Shown: positions 7,939 to 17,078, counted from the first letter of the stretch. The stretch is 64,000 nucleotides of DNA from Bordetella genomosp. 4 (GCF_002261185.1 NZ_NEVQ01000013.1:62001-126000); one strand, 5' to 3'. The notes: generated from the sequence alone by a model not told the origin. Program-made: numbers and translations.

Positions 7939-8883
7939 ATGTTCAAAATAATTCTGCGTCGCGTACTGGTGGCGATACCGACACTGATACTGGTGTCGGT
8001 GATCGTATTCCTGCTGCAGAAACTGCTGCCCGGCGATGCCGTGCTGACCATGGCGGGCGAGGAGCGCGATCCTGCCGTCCTGGAGTTTCTGCGCCAAAAA
8101 TATCAATTGGATGCTTCATGGCCCGTGCAGTATTGGGCATGGGTGAGCAATGTGCTGCAGGGCGATCTGGGGACCTCGTTGCGTACGGACGTGCCCGTGA
8201 CGCAATTAATCGCCCAGAAACTGCCCGTCACGCTGCAGCTGGCGACGATGGCGATGTTTTTTGCCATTTTGATCGGCGTGCCCATGGGCATCATCGCAGC
8301 CGTACGCAAGGGCACGGTCACCGAGATGGGCGCCAATGTCGCGGCGCTGTCAGGCATGTCGATTCCGAACTTCTGGCTCGGCATTCTGCTGATCATGCTG
8401 GTGTCTGTGAAATGGCGTCTGCTGCCCGCGTCGGGGTATGTTTCACCGTTCGAGGATTTCTGGTTGTCCATGAAGACCATGCTGATGCCGGCATTGGTGT
8501 TATCGACGGCGATTGCCGCCTATTTGATGCGCCATACGCGTTCGGCCATGCTGGAGGCGCTGAACGCAGACTACGTGCGCACCGCCCGCGCCAAAGGCGT
8601 ATCGGCGCGTCGCGTGGTGCTGCGCCATGCCTTGCGTAATGCCTTGATGCCGATCGTGACGCTGGTCACGCTGCTGTTTGGCGAGTTGATGGCTGGTGCT
8701 GTGCTGACGGAGCAGGTCTTTACCATTCCCGGTTTCGGCAAGCTGATCGTCGACGCGGTGTTCACGCGTGACTACGCAGTGGTGCAGGGCGTGGTCCTGT
8801 GCGTGGCCGTGGGATTCATCGTCATGAACCTGTTGGCCGACATTCTGTATATCCTGGTTAACCCACGTTTGAGGCACGCATGA
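7939..8883 (+). CDS. gsiC: Peptide/glutathione ABC transporter permease, GsiC-like
   Basis: 314 residues. This is a DppB/GsiC type inner-membrane permease: N-terminal helix ILRRVLVAIPTLILVSVIVFLL, a periplasmic loop LGTSLRTDVPV, then the BPD_transp_1 core with the EAA-loop region LEALNADYVRTARAKGVSARRVVLRHALRNAL that contacts the ATPase. About six membrane segments are visible. It overlaps the next gene by 4 bp (ATGA), so it should be translationally coupled to the partner permease. Confidence 0.9.
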   Translation: MFKIILRRVLVAIPTLILVSVIVFLLQKLLPGDAVLTMAGEERDPAVLEFLRQKYQLDASWPVQYWAWVSNVLQGDLGTSLRTDVPVTQLIAQKLPVTLQLATMAMFFAILIGVPMGIIAAVRKGTVTEMGANVAALSGMSIPNFWLGILLIMLVSVKWRLLPASGYVSPFEDFWLSMKTMLMPALVLSTAIAAYLMRHTRSAMLEALNADYVRTARAKGVSARRVVLRHALRNALMPIVTLVTLLFGELMAGAVLTEQVFTIPGFGKLIVDAVFTRDYAVVQGVVLCVAVGFIVMNLLADILYILVNPRLRHA

Positions 8884-9758
8884 GCGCAAATACTGCTACG
8901 GCTGCCGCCGTTACGCCGCCCCGCCGCCGCAATCGCGCCTGGGGTAAATTCAAACGCAATCGTGTAGCCTTGCTCGGGGCTGCTATCGTCCTGGCGATGG
9001 TATTGCTGGCGATCTTTGCTCCCTTGCTCGCGACGCACGATCCTTTTCAGACGAGTTTCATGACGATCCGCAAGGCGCCTTCCGCGGCGTTTTGGCTGGG
9101 GTCTGACGAACTGGGCCGGGACATCTATAGCCGCATGCTGTACGGCGCGCAGGCGTCTTTGATGGCCGGCGTCGTGTCTGTGGCCATCGCCGTGCTCATC
9201 GGTGTGCCGCTCGGCCTGGTGTCGGGCTATTTCGGCGGCTGGGTCGACAGCATCGTGTCGCGCTGCACCGAGGCTTTGCTGGCGATTCCGTTTTTGATTC
9301 TGGCCATTGCGCTGGCGGCGTTTCTAGAGCCGAGTCTGACCAACGCCATGATCGCCATCGGGGTGTCGGCTGCGCCGAAATTCATACGATTGGCGCGCGG
9401 CCAGGTATTGGCCGTCAAGAGCGAAGACTACGTGCAGAGCTCGCGCGCGCTGGGGGCATCGGATACGCGCATCATTGCGCGCCACATCCTGCCCAACATC
9501 ATGCCGCCGTTGATCGTGCAGGCGACCATCACCATTGCCACGGCCATCATTGCGGAGGCGAGCTTGTCGTTCTTGGGGCTGGGCCTGCAGCCGCCAAATC
9601 CGTCATGGGGATCGATGCTGAACACGGGCAAAAACTTTATGGTGCAAGCACCCTGGATGTCGATTTTCCCGGGCTCTGCGATTTTTCTGGTGGTATTGGG
9701 GTTCAACCTGCTGGGCGATGGCCTGCGTGACGCGCTCGACCCGCGGCAGGAGAAATGA
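8880..9758 (+). CDS. gsiD: Peptide/glutathione ABC transporter permease, GsiD-like
   Basis: 292 residues. A DppC/GsiD type permease with a basic cytoplasmic N-terminus, a first helix ([22 protein letters not shown]), the motif [23 protein letters not shown] typical of this subfamily, and the EAA loop [26 protein letters not shown]. It forms the heteromeric channel with the preceding permease. Both ends overlap neighbours by 4 bp (ATGA), a tight operon arrangement. Confidence 0.9.
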   Translation: MSANTATAAAVTPPRRRNRAWGKFKRNRVALLGAAIVLAMVLLAIFAPLLATHDPFQTSFMTIRKAPSAAFWLGSDELGRDIYSRMLYGAQASLMAGVVSVAIAVLIGVPLGLVSGYFGGWVDSIVSRCTEALLAIPFLILAIALAAFLEPSLTNAMIAIGVSAAPKFIRLARGQVLAVKSEDYVQSSRALGASDTRIIARHILPNIMPPLIVQATITIATAIIAEASLSFLGLGLQPPNPSWGSMLNTGKNFMVQAPWMSIFPGSAIFLVVLGFNLLGDGLRDALDPRQEK

Positions 9759-11794
9759 CGATGACGACAAACAGGGATTCCAAGAGCGCTGCGCAACATA
9801 TGGATGCCCAGCGCGTCGTGCAGGTCGATGGTTTGACCGTGCAGTTCAAAACGCCGGATCGCGTTGTCAAAGCCGTGCGCGATGTGTCGTTTCATGTCGA
9901 CCGTGGCGAAACGCTCGCTATTGTTGGCGAGTCGGGCTCCGGAAAATCCGTGACGTCGTTGGCGTTGATGCGTTTGGTAGAGTACGGCGGTGGCCGCATC
10001 GTGAATGGCGAGATGCGCTTGCGTCGCCGCGATGGCAGTGTGTTGGACTTGACCCGCGCTAGCGATACAGTGCTGGAGCGAGTGCGCGGTGCCGACGTAG
10101 CGATGATTTTCCAAGAGCCGATGACCTCGCTGAATCCCAGCTTTACGGCAGGTTCGCAGATCGCCGAGGCGTTGCAACTGCACCAGGGGCTGGACAGTGC
10201 CGGCGCTCGCGCCGAGACATTACGCATGCTCGAGCGCGTCCGTATTCCCGAGGCACGCGCCATTCTCGATCGCTATCCGCATCAGCTATCCGGCGGGATG
10301 CGTCAACGTGTCATGATCGCAATGGCGCTGTCGTGCAAACCGCAGTTGTTGATCGCAGACGAACCGACCACGGCGCTGGATGTGACCATTCAAGCACAGA
10401 TCCTGCAATTGATCCGTCAATTGCAGGAGGAAATGGACATGGGGGTGATTTTCATCACGCACGACATGGGCGTGGTGGCTGAGGTCGCCGATCGTGTGCT
10501 GGTCATGTACCGTGGCGACAAGGTCGAGGAGGGCGGCTCGGACGAGATCTTCGCCGCGCCGCGCCATGCCTATACGCGCGCCTTGCTGTCTGCCGTGCCG
10601 CGTTTGGGCGCGATGAAGGGCACGGACGAGCCGGCGCCATTTCCGCTATTGCAGGTGACGGATGCCGGGCGTACTGCCGGCGCGAAAGCGAATGCACAAG
10701 CTATCGCGGGCGCGATGGCCGCAGACGAGGACACGTCGGTGGCGGGCACGGTTCCCGTGAGCGATGCTAATCGTGCGGCGAACCTCAGGAGCGCCGCGGA
10801 TGCCCCTGCGACGTCGTCTTTGGCCGAGGTCCCGCAGAGCACGGTACGCCGCGACAACGGCCCCGTCTTGCGCGTAAAGGACTTGGTCACTCGTTTCGAC
10901 ATCACCGGTGGTATTTTCGGTCGTGTGCAGAAAAGGGTGCACGCCGTGGAACGCGTCAGTTTCGATCTCTATCCGGGCGAGACTTTGGCCTTGGTAGGCG
11001 AGTCAGGCTGCGGCAAGACCACGACAGGCCGCTCGCTGCTGCAACTGGTGAAGAGCCAAGGCGGCAGTATCGAGTTCGATGGTCAGGATATCGGCAGCCT
11101 GCGCGGCGCGGCCATGCAGACTTTGCGGCGCCACATTCAGTTCATTTTTCAGGATCCCTTTGCCTCGCTGGACCCGCGCATGACCGTGGGCTATTCGATC
11201 ATGGAGCCTTTGCTGATTCATGATGTGGCCAAAGGCAAGGCGGCGCAAGAGCGCGTGCGCTGGCTGATGGACAAATGCGGGTTGATGCCCGAGATGATTG
11301 ACCGCTATCCGCACGAATTTTCCGGCGGCCAGCGTCAACGCATCTGCATTGCCCGTGCGTTGGCGTTGAATCCGAAGGTGATCGTGGCGGACGAGTCGGT
11401 GTCGGCGCTGGATGTGTCGATTCAGGCTCAGATCGTCAATCTCTTGCTCGATCTGCAACGCGAGCTGGGGATATCGCTGCTGTTCATCTCGCATGATATG
11501 GCGGTGGTTGAGCGCATCAGCCATCGTGTGGCGGTGATGTATCTGGGGCAGATCGTCGAGATCGGCCCGCGTCGAGCGATCTTTGAAAATCCGCAGCATC
11601 CGTATACGCGCAAGCTGATGGACGCTGTGCCTATCGCAGATCCGCAACGCCGCCATCGCGAGCGTTCATTGCTCGTTGATGAGATTCCCAGTCCGGTGCG
11701 TCGGGTGGGGGATGATCCTGTCGTGGCGCCGCTGGTGGCAGTGGGCGAGGGGCATTTTGTCGCTCGTCATGCTGTGGGGGTGTATGCGGGATAG
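9755..11794 (+). CDS. gsiA: Fused double ABC ATPase of the peptide/glutathione importer, GsiA-like
   Basis: 679 residues with two complete ABC domains. The first has Walker A GESGSGKS at about 58-65, signature LSGGMRQR near 178 and Walker B LLIADEP near 199. The second has Walker A GESGCGKT near 415, signature FSGGQRQR and Walker B VIVADES. Each is followed by an oligopeptide-transporter C-terminal region. It energises GsiC/GsiD. The Ala-rich linker between the halves (about 295-370) makes it longer than E. coli GsiA (623 residues). The fused form is characteristic of glutathione importers. ATG at 9755 overlaps the gsiD stop; a second ATG at 9761 is possible. Confidence 0.9.
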   Translation: MTMTTNRDSKSAAQHMDAQRVVQVDGLTVQFKTPDRVVKAVRDVSFHVDRGETLAIVGESGSGKSVTSLALMRLVEYGGGRIVNGEMRLRRRDGSVLDLTRASDTVLERVRGADVAMIFQEPMTSLNPSFTAGSQIAEALQLHQGLDSAGARAETLRMLERVRIPEARAILDRYPHQLSGGMRQRVMIAMALSCKPQLLIADEPTTALDVTIQAQILQLIRQLQEEMDMGVIFITHDMGVVAEVADRVLVMYRGDKVEEGGSDEIFAAPRHAYTRALLSAVPRLGAMKGTDEPAPFPLLQVTDAGRTAGAKANAQAIAGAMAADEDTSVAGTVPVSDANRAANLRSAADAPATSSLAEVPQSTVRRDNGPVLRVKDLVTRFDITGGIFGRVQKRVHAVERVSFDLYPGETLALVGESGCGKTTTGRSLLQLVKSQGGSIEFDGQDIGSLRGAAMQTLRRHIQFIFQDPFASLDPRMTVGYSIMEPLLIHDVAKGKAAQERVRWLMDKCGLMPEMIDRYPHEFSGGQRQRICIARALALNPKVIVADESVSALDVSIQAQIVNLLLDLQRELGISLLFISHDMAVVERISHRVAVMYLGQIVEIGPRRAIFENPQHPYTRKLMDAVPIADPQRRHRERSLLVDEIPSPVRRVGDDPVVAPLVAVGEGHFVARHAVGVYAG

Positions 11795-11831
11795 GGGGTG
11801 AGTTGTTGGCGTAGATCTTCTCTGTGAAGAC

Positions 11832-11960
11832 GTCGCTGTCGGTGCCTGGAAGCCTTACCGGGCCTATCGCCGCGACCAGGACAACCAGGGGCCTCGGCCC
11901 GCTTCGCGGGCTAAATCGCGGCTCTACGGCCCGGTAAGGCTTCCAGGCACCGACAGCGAC
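11832..11960 (-). repeat. 129-bp palindromic element A (33-bp perfect arms around a structured centre)
   Basis: Perfect 33-bp inverted arms lie at 11832-11864 and 11928-11960. The 63-nt centre contains a hairpin (GCCCGC at 11897-11902, GCGGGC at 11906-11911) and a second pairing (GCCGCG with CGCGGC). Read on the minus strand, the centre starts GTAGA and ends GATA, as does element B at 16043-16177. The element fills most of the 317-bp gap between gsiA and the autotransporter gene, so it may also act as a transcript end for gsi. No coding potential is evident. The repeat family was not identified. Confidence 0.85.
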
Positions 11961-12111
11961 TCACGAGAGCGGCATGCTTAGGGTGCTGGTTGCCGGCTGT
12001 TTCAGTTCTTTTTGTCCGAAAATCTGCTTAGTTGGACGTGGCGCCTCGTTTTTGGCTTACGGCGCAGCATTATCCGCGATTTCGCTATTTACTGATTACG
12101 GAGTCGTGTGT

Positions 12112-13923
12112 ATGCCTAAGGTCTTCGGGACGATCGTCCCCCGCAATGAGCATGATTACTTCGCTGCGCGTCATTCGACGCGGCGCTTTGGAGGTACAAC
12201 ATTATCAGCCGCCATACTAGGTGTTGCGTTTGCATCGGCCGCTGCTCCCGTTGGTGCAGAGACGTCTGGACAGGAAGGGGGCAGATTGTCTGCGCTTACA
12301 AACGGGGCGCGTACGATGGTAGGGTGGGGACATGCTGGGGTACGGCATGTTTGGGATAATGCGCCCACAAAGGAGAATGCCATCCCTTATTTCGCGGGTG
12401 CCATTGCGGGCGGGGGCGTTTCCATTGCGAAGCACATGGCCGTTCGGGCTCTAGGAAGCAATCATCCCTACGTGACGGGAGTGGCTAGCGTCCCCGTTTT
12501 ACATTATGTCGTGGATCCTTTGATCAACACTGCGCTGTCATATGGAGAGGCGCCAGCGGCTTTTCATGAAGGCTTCGCCGTGGGGCAGAGCGCCGTTGCT
12601 TTCGGCTCTCTGGCTGTCGATCTTTACGCTGCTGCCGGTGCGGTCAAACAAGGTCTTCAGGGGGGGCCGCAGCGTCCCGACCCTCAGGACTATGCGCGTG
12701 CTCAGAATAAACTCGCCGCTGAGAAGGTTGGACTCGCAAGTGCTGAGAGCAGATACGAGGCAGCTCAGAGGGTTGAGGCGGTGGTGTATGGTGGTGGCGG
12801 CGGTCGCCGTGTGGCCGACGCTACGCTCGTCCTAGATAACGCTCGGAACGCTGTCAAGGCTGCCGAGCAGGATTTTAGTCTGCTCCACCAAAAGAACTTG
12901 GCTGTGGACGCATGGGAGCAGCGGGTCACGCCGACTACTGCAATGTCTACGTTCCCCGCGGATGCGCATGGAATTGCGCGGACTGAGACCGGATATGCCG
13001 GCCTGTGGTGGGCCGCAGGAAAGGCCGTCAGTGTACCTCTTGAGTGGATGGGCATATGGGCGGCCCAGGAGAACGTTGAGGACGAGAGCGATAAAGAAGC
13101 CAAGTTGCCCGGTGGGCCCAGCGGTACGAGTCAACCGCCTTCGGCGTCCACGATGCCAACGCTGTTGGCGCAGGATGCCGCAAAGGATGGCGAGGCGGCA
13201 ACAGTCGCGGGCGGCGAAAACCTCGATCAAGGTGGCCCCCAAAAGGCGTACGACGGGACGGATCCTGATGCGTCCGATCTGAGCGCAGGGGGGGATAACC
13301 CCGCTCCCAAGCATGAAGGCCCGCGAGTATCTGAGCGAACGGCGGGAGATCAAAGTGCGATGAAGGATCGCGATTCAGGAATCGAAGAGCAGAAAGTAAA
13401 AGCACAACAATCGGAAGCACTGCTGACAGAAGAACGATCGGCAGAGAAAGGGCCGGCAGAGGAACAGACGGGCGCAAAGCAAGTCACAGAGGGGCCAACC
13501 GATGACGAGCAATCCAAAACGCCGCAAGCCGACGCCGCCGAGATATTGAAGCAGCCTGAGGCGCCTGTGGTGACGTTGGAGGCATCCCCGCCCGTCCATC
13601 AAACTGCCATCCGACCGGCTGCCGGCTCATACAACAGCAACGCCTGGGCAGCCAACACGATGTTTCAGATGAATCTGAGTGATCGTCTCAACAGCTATTA
13701 CAAAGACGAATCCAGTCCGGACGCAGGCAATGCATGGATCCGATACAGTGGCTCGAGCATCCGTCAGCGAGACGATTCGGATCAGCTGTACACCAAGGGC
13801 GACAAGAACGCTGTCATGATGGGCGTGGACATGTTCATGCCCTCTACCAGCGGCCGCGATCGATTCACGATGGGTGTGATGGGGGGGCTATGGTCACTAT
13901 ACGGGCCGCACGCATTCGGATAG
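12112..13923 (+). CDS. Autotransporter with unusual helical/acidic passenger, frame broken at a G7 run
   Basis: 603 residues as the sequence stands. The ATG at 12112 has GGAG upstream. A long signal peptide (about residues 1-49, ending SAAAPVGA) leads to: a Gly/Ala-rich hydrophobic region (90-180), a predicted coiled coil (190-275), an acidic low-complexity linker (320-490), and the start of a pertactin-type autotransporter beta-domain (from about 508, NSNAWAANTMFQMNLSDRL). No beta-helix repeats are visible. The frame ends early after FTMGVMGGLWSLYG. Removing one G from 13881-13887 continues into the barrel at 13888-14554, giving a 813-residue protein ending KYRY. This may be a phase-off allele, a pseudogene or a base-call error. 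Confidence 0.75.
   Translation: MPKVFGTIVPRNEHDYFAARHSTRRFGGTTLSAAILGVAFASAAAPVGAETSGQEGGRLSALTNGARTMVGWGHAGVRHVWDNAPTKENAIPYFAGAIAGGGVSIAKHMAVRALGSNHPYVTGVASVPVLHYVVDPLINTALSYGEAPAAFHEGFAVGQSAVAFGSLAVDLYAAAGAVKQGLQGGPQRPDPQDYARAQNKLAAEKVGLASAESRYEAAQRVEAVVYGGGGGRRVADATLVLDNARNAVKAAEQDFSLLHQKNLAVDAWEQRVTPTTAMSTFPADAHGIARTETGYAGLWWAAGKAVSVPLEWMGIWAAQENVEDESDKEAKLPGGPSGTSQPPSASTMPTLLAQDAAKDGEAATVAGGENLDQGGPQKAYDGTDPDASDLSAGGDNPAPKHEGPRVSERTAGDQSAMKDRDSGIEEQKVKAQQSEALLTEERSAEKGPAEEQTGAKQVTEGPTDDEQSKTPQADAAEILKQPEAPVVTLEASPPVHQTAIRPAAGSYNSNAWAANTMFQMNLSDRLNSYYKDESSPDAGNAWIRYSGSSIRQRDDSDQLYTKGDKNAVMMGVDMFMPSTSGRDRFTMGVMGGLWSLYGPHAFG
13881..13887 (+). repeat. Homopolymeric G7 tract at the autotransporter frameshift
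   Basis: Seven G follow GTGAT at codon 590 of the gene starting at 12112. With seven G the frame stops 36 bp later; with six G it runs on through the complete beta-barrel to 14554. Short poly-G or poly-C runs are known slip-strand sites in surface-protein genes, but seven is short, so phase variation is only a possibility. Confidence 0.8.
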
Positions 13924-13939
13924 CTTCGACTATACGAGC

Positions 13940-14554
13940 GTGGGCAGAGTCGATGGCTACAGTGTGGGTCTGTATGGTACTTATCTACAAGATGTCGGCG
14001 CGCAGCAGGGGCTGTTCGTAGATAGCTGGTTGCTGTGGAACCGGTTCAAAAACAACGTTAAAGGCGGGGATCTGCCGAGAGAGAACTACGTCTCAAAGGG
14101 CGTCACCGCGTCGTTGGAGTTGGGATACAACTTCAATCTCGCCGAGCGCAATAACGTGAAATATGTGGTGCAACCCCATGCACAGGCTGTTTATCAAAAT
14201 GTGCGTGCCCACGATTTCCGCGAAGCCGACGGCACTCGTGTGGATTTTCTCAACGGCTCGCGTGTGCAAACGGCCGTCGGGGTGCGCGCCGCCGCGCATA
14301 TCTCCACCGGATTGACGTCTGTCGTCACCCCGCATATCGAAGTCAATTGGCTGCATTCGACCAAAGGCTATGGTGTGCGACTGGATGACGCCGGCTCCGA
14401 TATGAATGGCGGACGGAATGCCGGCCAACTGAAATTGGGCGTACAAGGCGATCTCAATCGTCAGGTATCGCTCAATATCGAGCTGTTCCACAATCAGGGC
14501 AATGGCGGTTATCGTGAGACGGGGGGCAACCTGGTCGCAAAGTATCGCTACTGA
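13940..14554 (+). pseudogene. C-terminal beta-barrel part of the frameshifted autotransporter
   Basis: This frame continues the autotransporter of 12112-13923 in the +1 frame. In-frame coding sense begins right after the G7 run (GYGHYTGRTHSDSFDYTSVGRV...). It carries alternating amphipathic strands of an autotransporter translocator domain (YSVGLYGTYLQD, VDSWLLWNRFKNNV, TASLELGYNF, VVTPHIEVNWLH, LKLGVQGDL) and ends in the outer-membrane signature VAKYRY. The GTG at 13940 is not a convincing start and no ribosome site precedes it, so this is not an independent gene. Without frame repair the passenger could not be exported through this barrel. Confidence 0.8.
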
Positions 14555-14584
14555 TGCGCTGCGTCTAGGCGATTATTGATGGCC

Positions 14585-14655
14585 GGGAACTGGGAAAGCA
14601 AGCGGGCCAACGATGTTTTTTCGGCCATTTCTGACGCCTGACCGCCCCAGTTCCC
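14585..14655. terminator. Terminator-like inverted repeat after the autotransporter gene
   Basis: GGGAACTGGG at 14585-14594 pairs with CCCAGTTCCC at 14646-14655. Inside lies a smaller GGCC/GGCC pairing around a T6 run near 14617. It follows the autotransporter stop by 30 bp. A structured transcript end is likely; it is not a textbook rho-independent terminator. Confidence 0.4.
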
Positions 14656-14667
14656 CGCTAGCGTTAG

Positions 14668-14718
14668 ATCCAACGGGTATGATTAGCCCTTTTTCAAAAC
14701 GGGCGTCTCCCGTTGGAT
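14668..14718 (+). promoter_or_regulatory. Long 5' hairpin directly upstream of yaeQ
   Basis: ATCCAACGGG (14668-14677) pairs with CCCGTTGGAT (14709-14718), and inside it GCCC (14686-14689) pairs with GGGC (14701-14704). The 3' arm contains the only ribosome-site-like GGA, six bases before the yaeQ ATG at 14725. Folding would hide it. A regulatory role is inference. Confidence 0.5.
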
Positions 14719-14724
14719 GTCACC

Positions 14725-15261
14725 ATGGCCCTACGCGCAACGATCTATAAAGCTGACCTACACGTAGCCGACACTGATCGGCATTATTACGGTAGTCATG
14801 CCTTGACGATCGCACGGCATCCGTCAGAGACGGACGAGCGCATGATGGTGCGCTTATTGGCATTCGGATTGCACGCTCAAGAAGGCCTGGCCTTCACCAA
14901 GGGTTTGAGCGAAACAGATGAACCCGATGTATGGTTGAAGGACCTGACTGGCGCCATCGATTTGTGGATCGAAGTCGGCCAGCCTGACGAACGCCGCATT
15001 CTGAAAGCCTGCGGCCGTGCCGGACAAGTCATCGTCTATTGCTACGGTGGTCATGCCAGCACCGTGTGGTGGGACGGCGTACGCAACAAACTCGAACGCG
15101 CCCGCAACCTGCGCGTCGTACATTTACCGGCCGCGCAGACCCGCGAACTCGGCGAATTGGCCGAACGTACGATGGATGTGCACGTCAACATACAAGACAG
15201 CGCCGTCTTTGTGTCTGCAGACAAAGGGCAGGTGACCGTCGAGCCCGAAATCTGGCGTTAG
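14725..15261 (+). CDS. yaeQ: YaeQ family protein
   Basis: 178 residues from the ATG at 14725 (MALRATIYKAD, the conserved start of the family). Matches to E. coli YaeQ run end to end: LARHPSETDERMMVRLLAF, LSETDEPDVWLKDLTGAIDLWIEVGQPDERRILKACG, STVWWD, and AERTMDVHVNIQDSAVFVS. YaeQ has a PD-(D/E)XK nuclease-like fold; the E. coli protein was once linked to suppression of RfaH loss, but its biochemical role is not settled. An upstream TTG at 14713 is less likely. The gene lies behind a stable 5' hairpin and converges on ubiC. Confidence 0.92.
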   Translation: MALRATIYKADLHVADTDRHYYGSHALTIARHPSETDERMMVRLLAFGLHAQEGLAFTKGLSETDEPDVWLKDLTGAIDLWIEVGQPDERRILKACGRAGQVIVYCYGGHASTVWWDGVRNKLERARNLRVVHLPAAQTRELGELAERTMDVHVNIQDSAVFVSADKGQVTVEPEIWR

Positions 15262-15369
15262 ATCGTTTTCCGTGGGATGGCACGGCTCCGGGATTCGTAC
15301 GAGATGCTGATCTGCAGAGCAGCGCCGATCTGAGCGACTGCTTGGGCCACCAACCAGCCTGCTGAATCG

Positions 15370-15936
15370 CTACTTGGCCGAACCTTGTTCCGCGATTCGC
15401 CAAAAACCCGGCAAAAAGCATTCGGCGACCAACAGCGGCTGCCCATATCGCCAAAATACCGAACGCCGCGCCCACAGCGCACCGTTGTCTCCCTCGGCCT
15501 GTACGCGTCGCGCTGTCGCATAAAACGGTACGGGCGAAGCCAGTCTGCGGCATACAAAGGGCGAACGTTGAATCGTGCGATCGTGATAAAGCATGTCCGC
15601 CAACGGCCGCGTGCGCAGCCGGCGTATCCCTTGCCACACGCCATGAGAGGCAGCCAATGGCGTCAGACTGCGCGCCACCACGCTGTCCACACCGTCCACG
15701 GACATCAGAATTTCCCGTACCCAAACAGGACACGCTACCTCAAGACCCATACCACGAGCCTCATCCAGTGGGACCCCGTCGGCATATTCGTTCAATACAC
15801 GCAAATCCATTTTGCCCAACTGCCGCAACCCGGCCGTCAAGGCGCCGGGACGCATCAACCAGTATTTATGAGCAGGGGTCAACGAAGGCGCAACCGTAGG
15901 CTGCCAACCAGCGGCGAGAGGAAGAAAGGCTGTCAT
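15370..15936 (-). CDS. ubiC: Chorismate--pyruvate lyase UbiC
   Basis: 188 residues. UbiC removes pyruvate from chorismate to give 4-hydroxybenzoate, the first committed step of ubiquinone synthesis, in the cytoplasm. Supporting features are the conserved core WVREILMSVDGVDSVVARSLTP, a central RPLADMLYHDRTIQRSPF segment, and the C-terminal ARRSVFWRYGQPLLVAECFLPGFW with the conserved product-site Glu in VAECF. Length is close to the family norm (165-190). It is convergent with yaeQ (108-bp gap) and divergent from the pseudouridine synthase gene across a 365-bp region with palindromic element B. Confidence 0.9.
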   Translation of the reverse strand: MTAFLPLAAGWQPTVAPSLTPAHKYWLMRPGALTAGLRQLGKMDLRVLNEYADGVPLDEARGMGLEVACPVWVREILMSVDGVDSVVARSLTPLAASHGVWQGIRRLRTRPLADMLYHDRTIQRSPFVCRRLASPVPFYATARRVQAEGDNGALWARRSVFWRYGQPLLVAECFLPGFWRIAEQGSAK

Positions 15937-16042
15937 AGCCGCTATTATGCCAAGTCTGTCCGCAACAGATTAAACCCCGGCCCTCACTGTTCCAGACAAA
16001 AGCACCAAATTCGATGTATCTCAAGGCATGCCTACACCGAGA

Positions 16043-16177
16043 GTTTCTGCCGCGTGCCCAGTGCCGCGCCGGCCCGTAGATCGGAGGGCAGCCCCGCGCA
16101 GCGGGGCCGAGGCCGCCTGGTGTTGCGGCCGAGCCGTAGTGATAGGGCCGGCGTGGCACTGGGCGCGTGGCAGAAAC
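16043..16177 (+). repeat. 135-bp palindromic element B, related to element A
   Basis: 33-nt arms at 16043-16075 and 16145-16177 are complementary except at three positions, each of which is a G-U wobble when read as plus-strand RNA. The 69-nt centre begins GTAGA, ends GATA, and contains GCCCCGC/GCGGGGC (16091-16097, 16101-16107) followed by CGAGGCC and CCTGGT. These match the centre of element A on its minus strand, although the arms agree at only about half the positions. It lies between the divergent ubiC and rluF-like genes; the rest of that 365-bp gap shows nothing clear. Confidence 0.85.
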
Positions 16178-16301
16178 GGTTTAAGAACGCCACCACGCTG
16201 ACCAGAACCAGACCCTGAACCTGTCCTGAGCTCCTTCGGCCTAAAATACCCCCTTCGCTACACGCCCACATCACCAGTCGCGTAGCAGACCACCAAGGCA
16301 T

Positions 16302-17033
16302 ATGGAAAAAGTACGAATCTCAAAGCTGATGTCCGAGCGCGGCCTATGCTCGCGGCGCGAGGCCGATAGTTATATTGAGCGCGGTTGGGTCAAAGTCGAC
16401 GGCGTCGTCGTATCCGAGCTCGGCGCCAAAGCCTATCCCGGCCAGGTCATCACCCTGGAACGCGCCGCCCAGGCGCAGCAGACCTCTCGCGTCACCATCC
16501 TGATCAACAAACCCGTCGGCTATGTATCGGGCCAGGCCGAAAAAGGCTATACCCCCGCCGTTGCCTTGATCGATGCCCGTTCGCGCGACGCCAATGACCG
16601 CTCGCCGCTGCGATTTTCACGGGCCCATCTGCAGGGCCTCGCTGTCGCAGGCCGGCTGGATATCGATTCCCAAGGCCTGCTCGTGCTGACCCAGGACGGC
16701 CGCATCGCTCGTCAGCTCATCGGCGAGGACTCCGACGTAGACAAGGAATATCTCGTACGCGTGCAGGGGCGTCTGGACGAGCGTGGGCTGGCGCTGCTGA
16801 ATCACGGCCTATCGCTCGATGGCAAGCCGCTGCGTCCCGCCCAGGTCCGCTGGCAAAACGACGACCAACTCTGTTTTATCCTGCGCGAGGGCAAAAAACG
16901 CCAGATCCGCCGCATGTGCGAACTGGTGGGCTTGCGGGTCGTGGGACTGAAACGCGTGCGTATCGGCCGAGTCAGACTGGGCAATCTGCCGCAAGGGCAG
17001 TGGCGATATTTGCGGGACGACGAGCGCTTTTAA
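16302..17033 (+). CDS. rluF: 23S rRNA pseudouridine synthase, RluF/RluB family
   Basis: 243 residues. An N-terminal S4 RNA-binding domain ([30 protein letters not shown]) precedes a RsuA/RluB-type catalytic domain with the catalytic Asp120 in [15 protein letters not shown], the KEYLVRV strand and [16 protein letters not shown]. The C-terminal [13 protein letters not shown] resembles RluF. It isomerises a uridine in 23S rRNA; assignment to RluF rather than RluB is by the C-terminal match only. The gene is divergent from ubiC and convergent on the next LysR gene (45-bp gap). Confidence 0.85.
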   Translation: MEKVRISKLMSERGLCSRREADSYIERGWVKVDGVVVSELGAKAYPGQVITLERAAQAQQTSRVTILINKPVGYVSGQAEKGYTPAVALIDARSRDANDRSPLRFSRAHLQGLAVAGRLDIDSQGLLVLTQDGRIARQLIGEDSDVDKEYLVRVQGRLDERGLALLNHGLSLDGKPLRPAQVRWQNDDQLCFILREGKKRQIRRMCELVGLRVVGLKRVRIGRVRLGNLPQGQWRYLRDDERF

Positions 17034-17078
17034 AAGCCAAATATGTGACAGCTGTTTCAGCCGATTACTCGCCTTAAT

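Noticed and set aside
13940-14554. Independent small outer-membrane protein gene
   Set aside because: No ribosome site at the GTG, and coding sense extends upstream to the G7 run in continuity with the autotransporter.
11832-16177. Retron or group II intron RNA as the source of the palindromic elements
   Set aside because: No reverse transcriptase gene lies anywhere in the window, and the elements lack intron domain V-like sequence.
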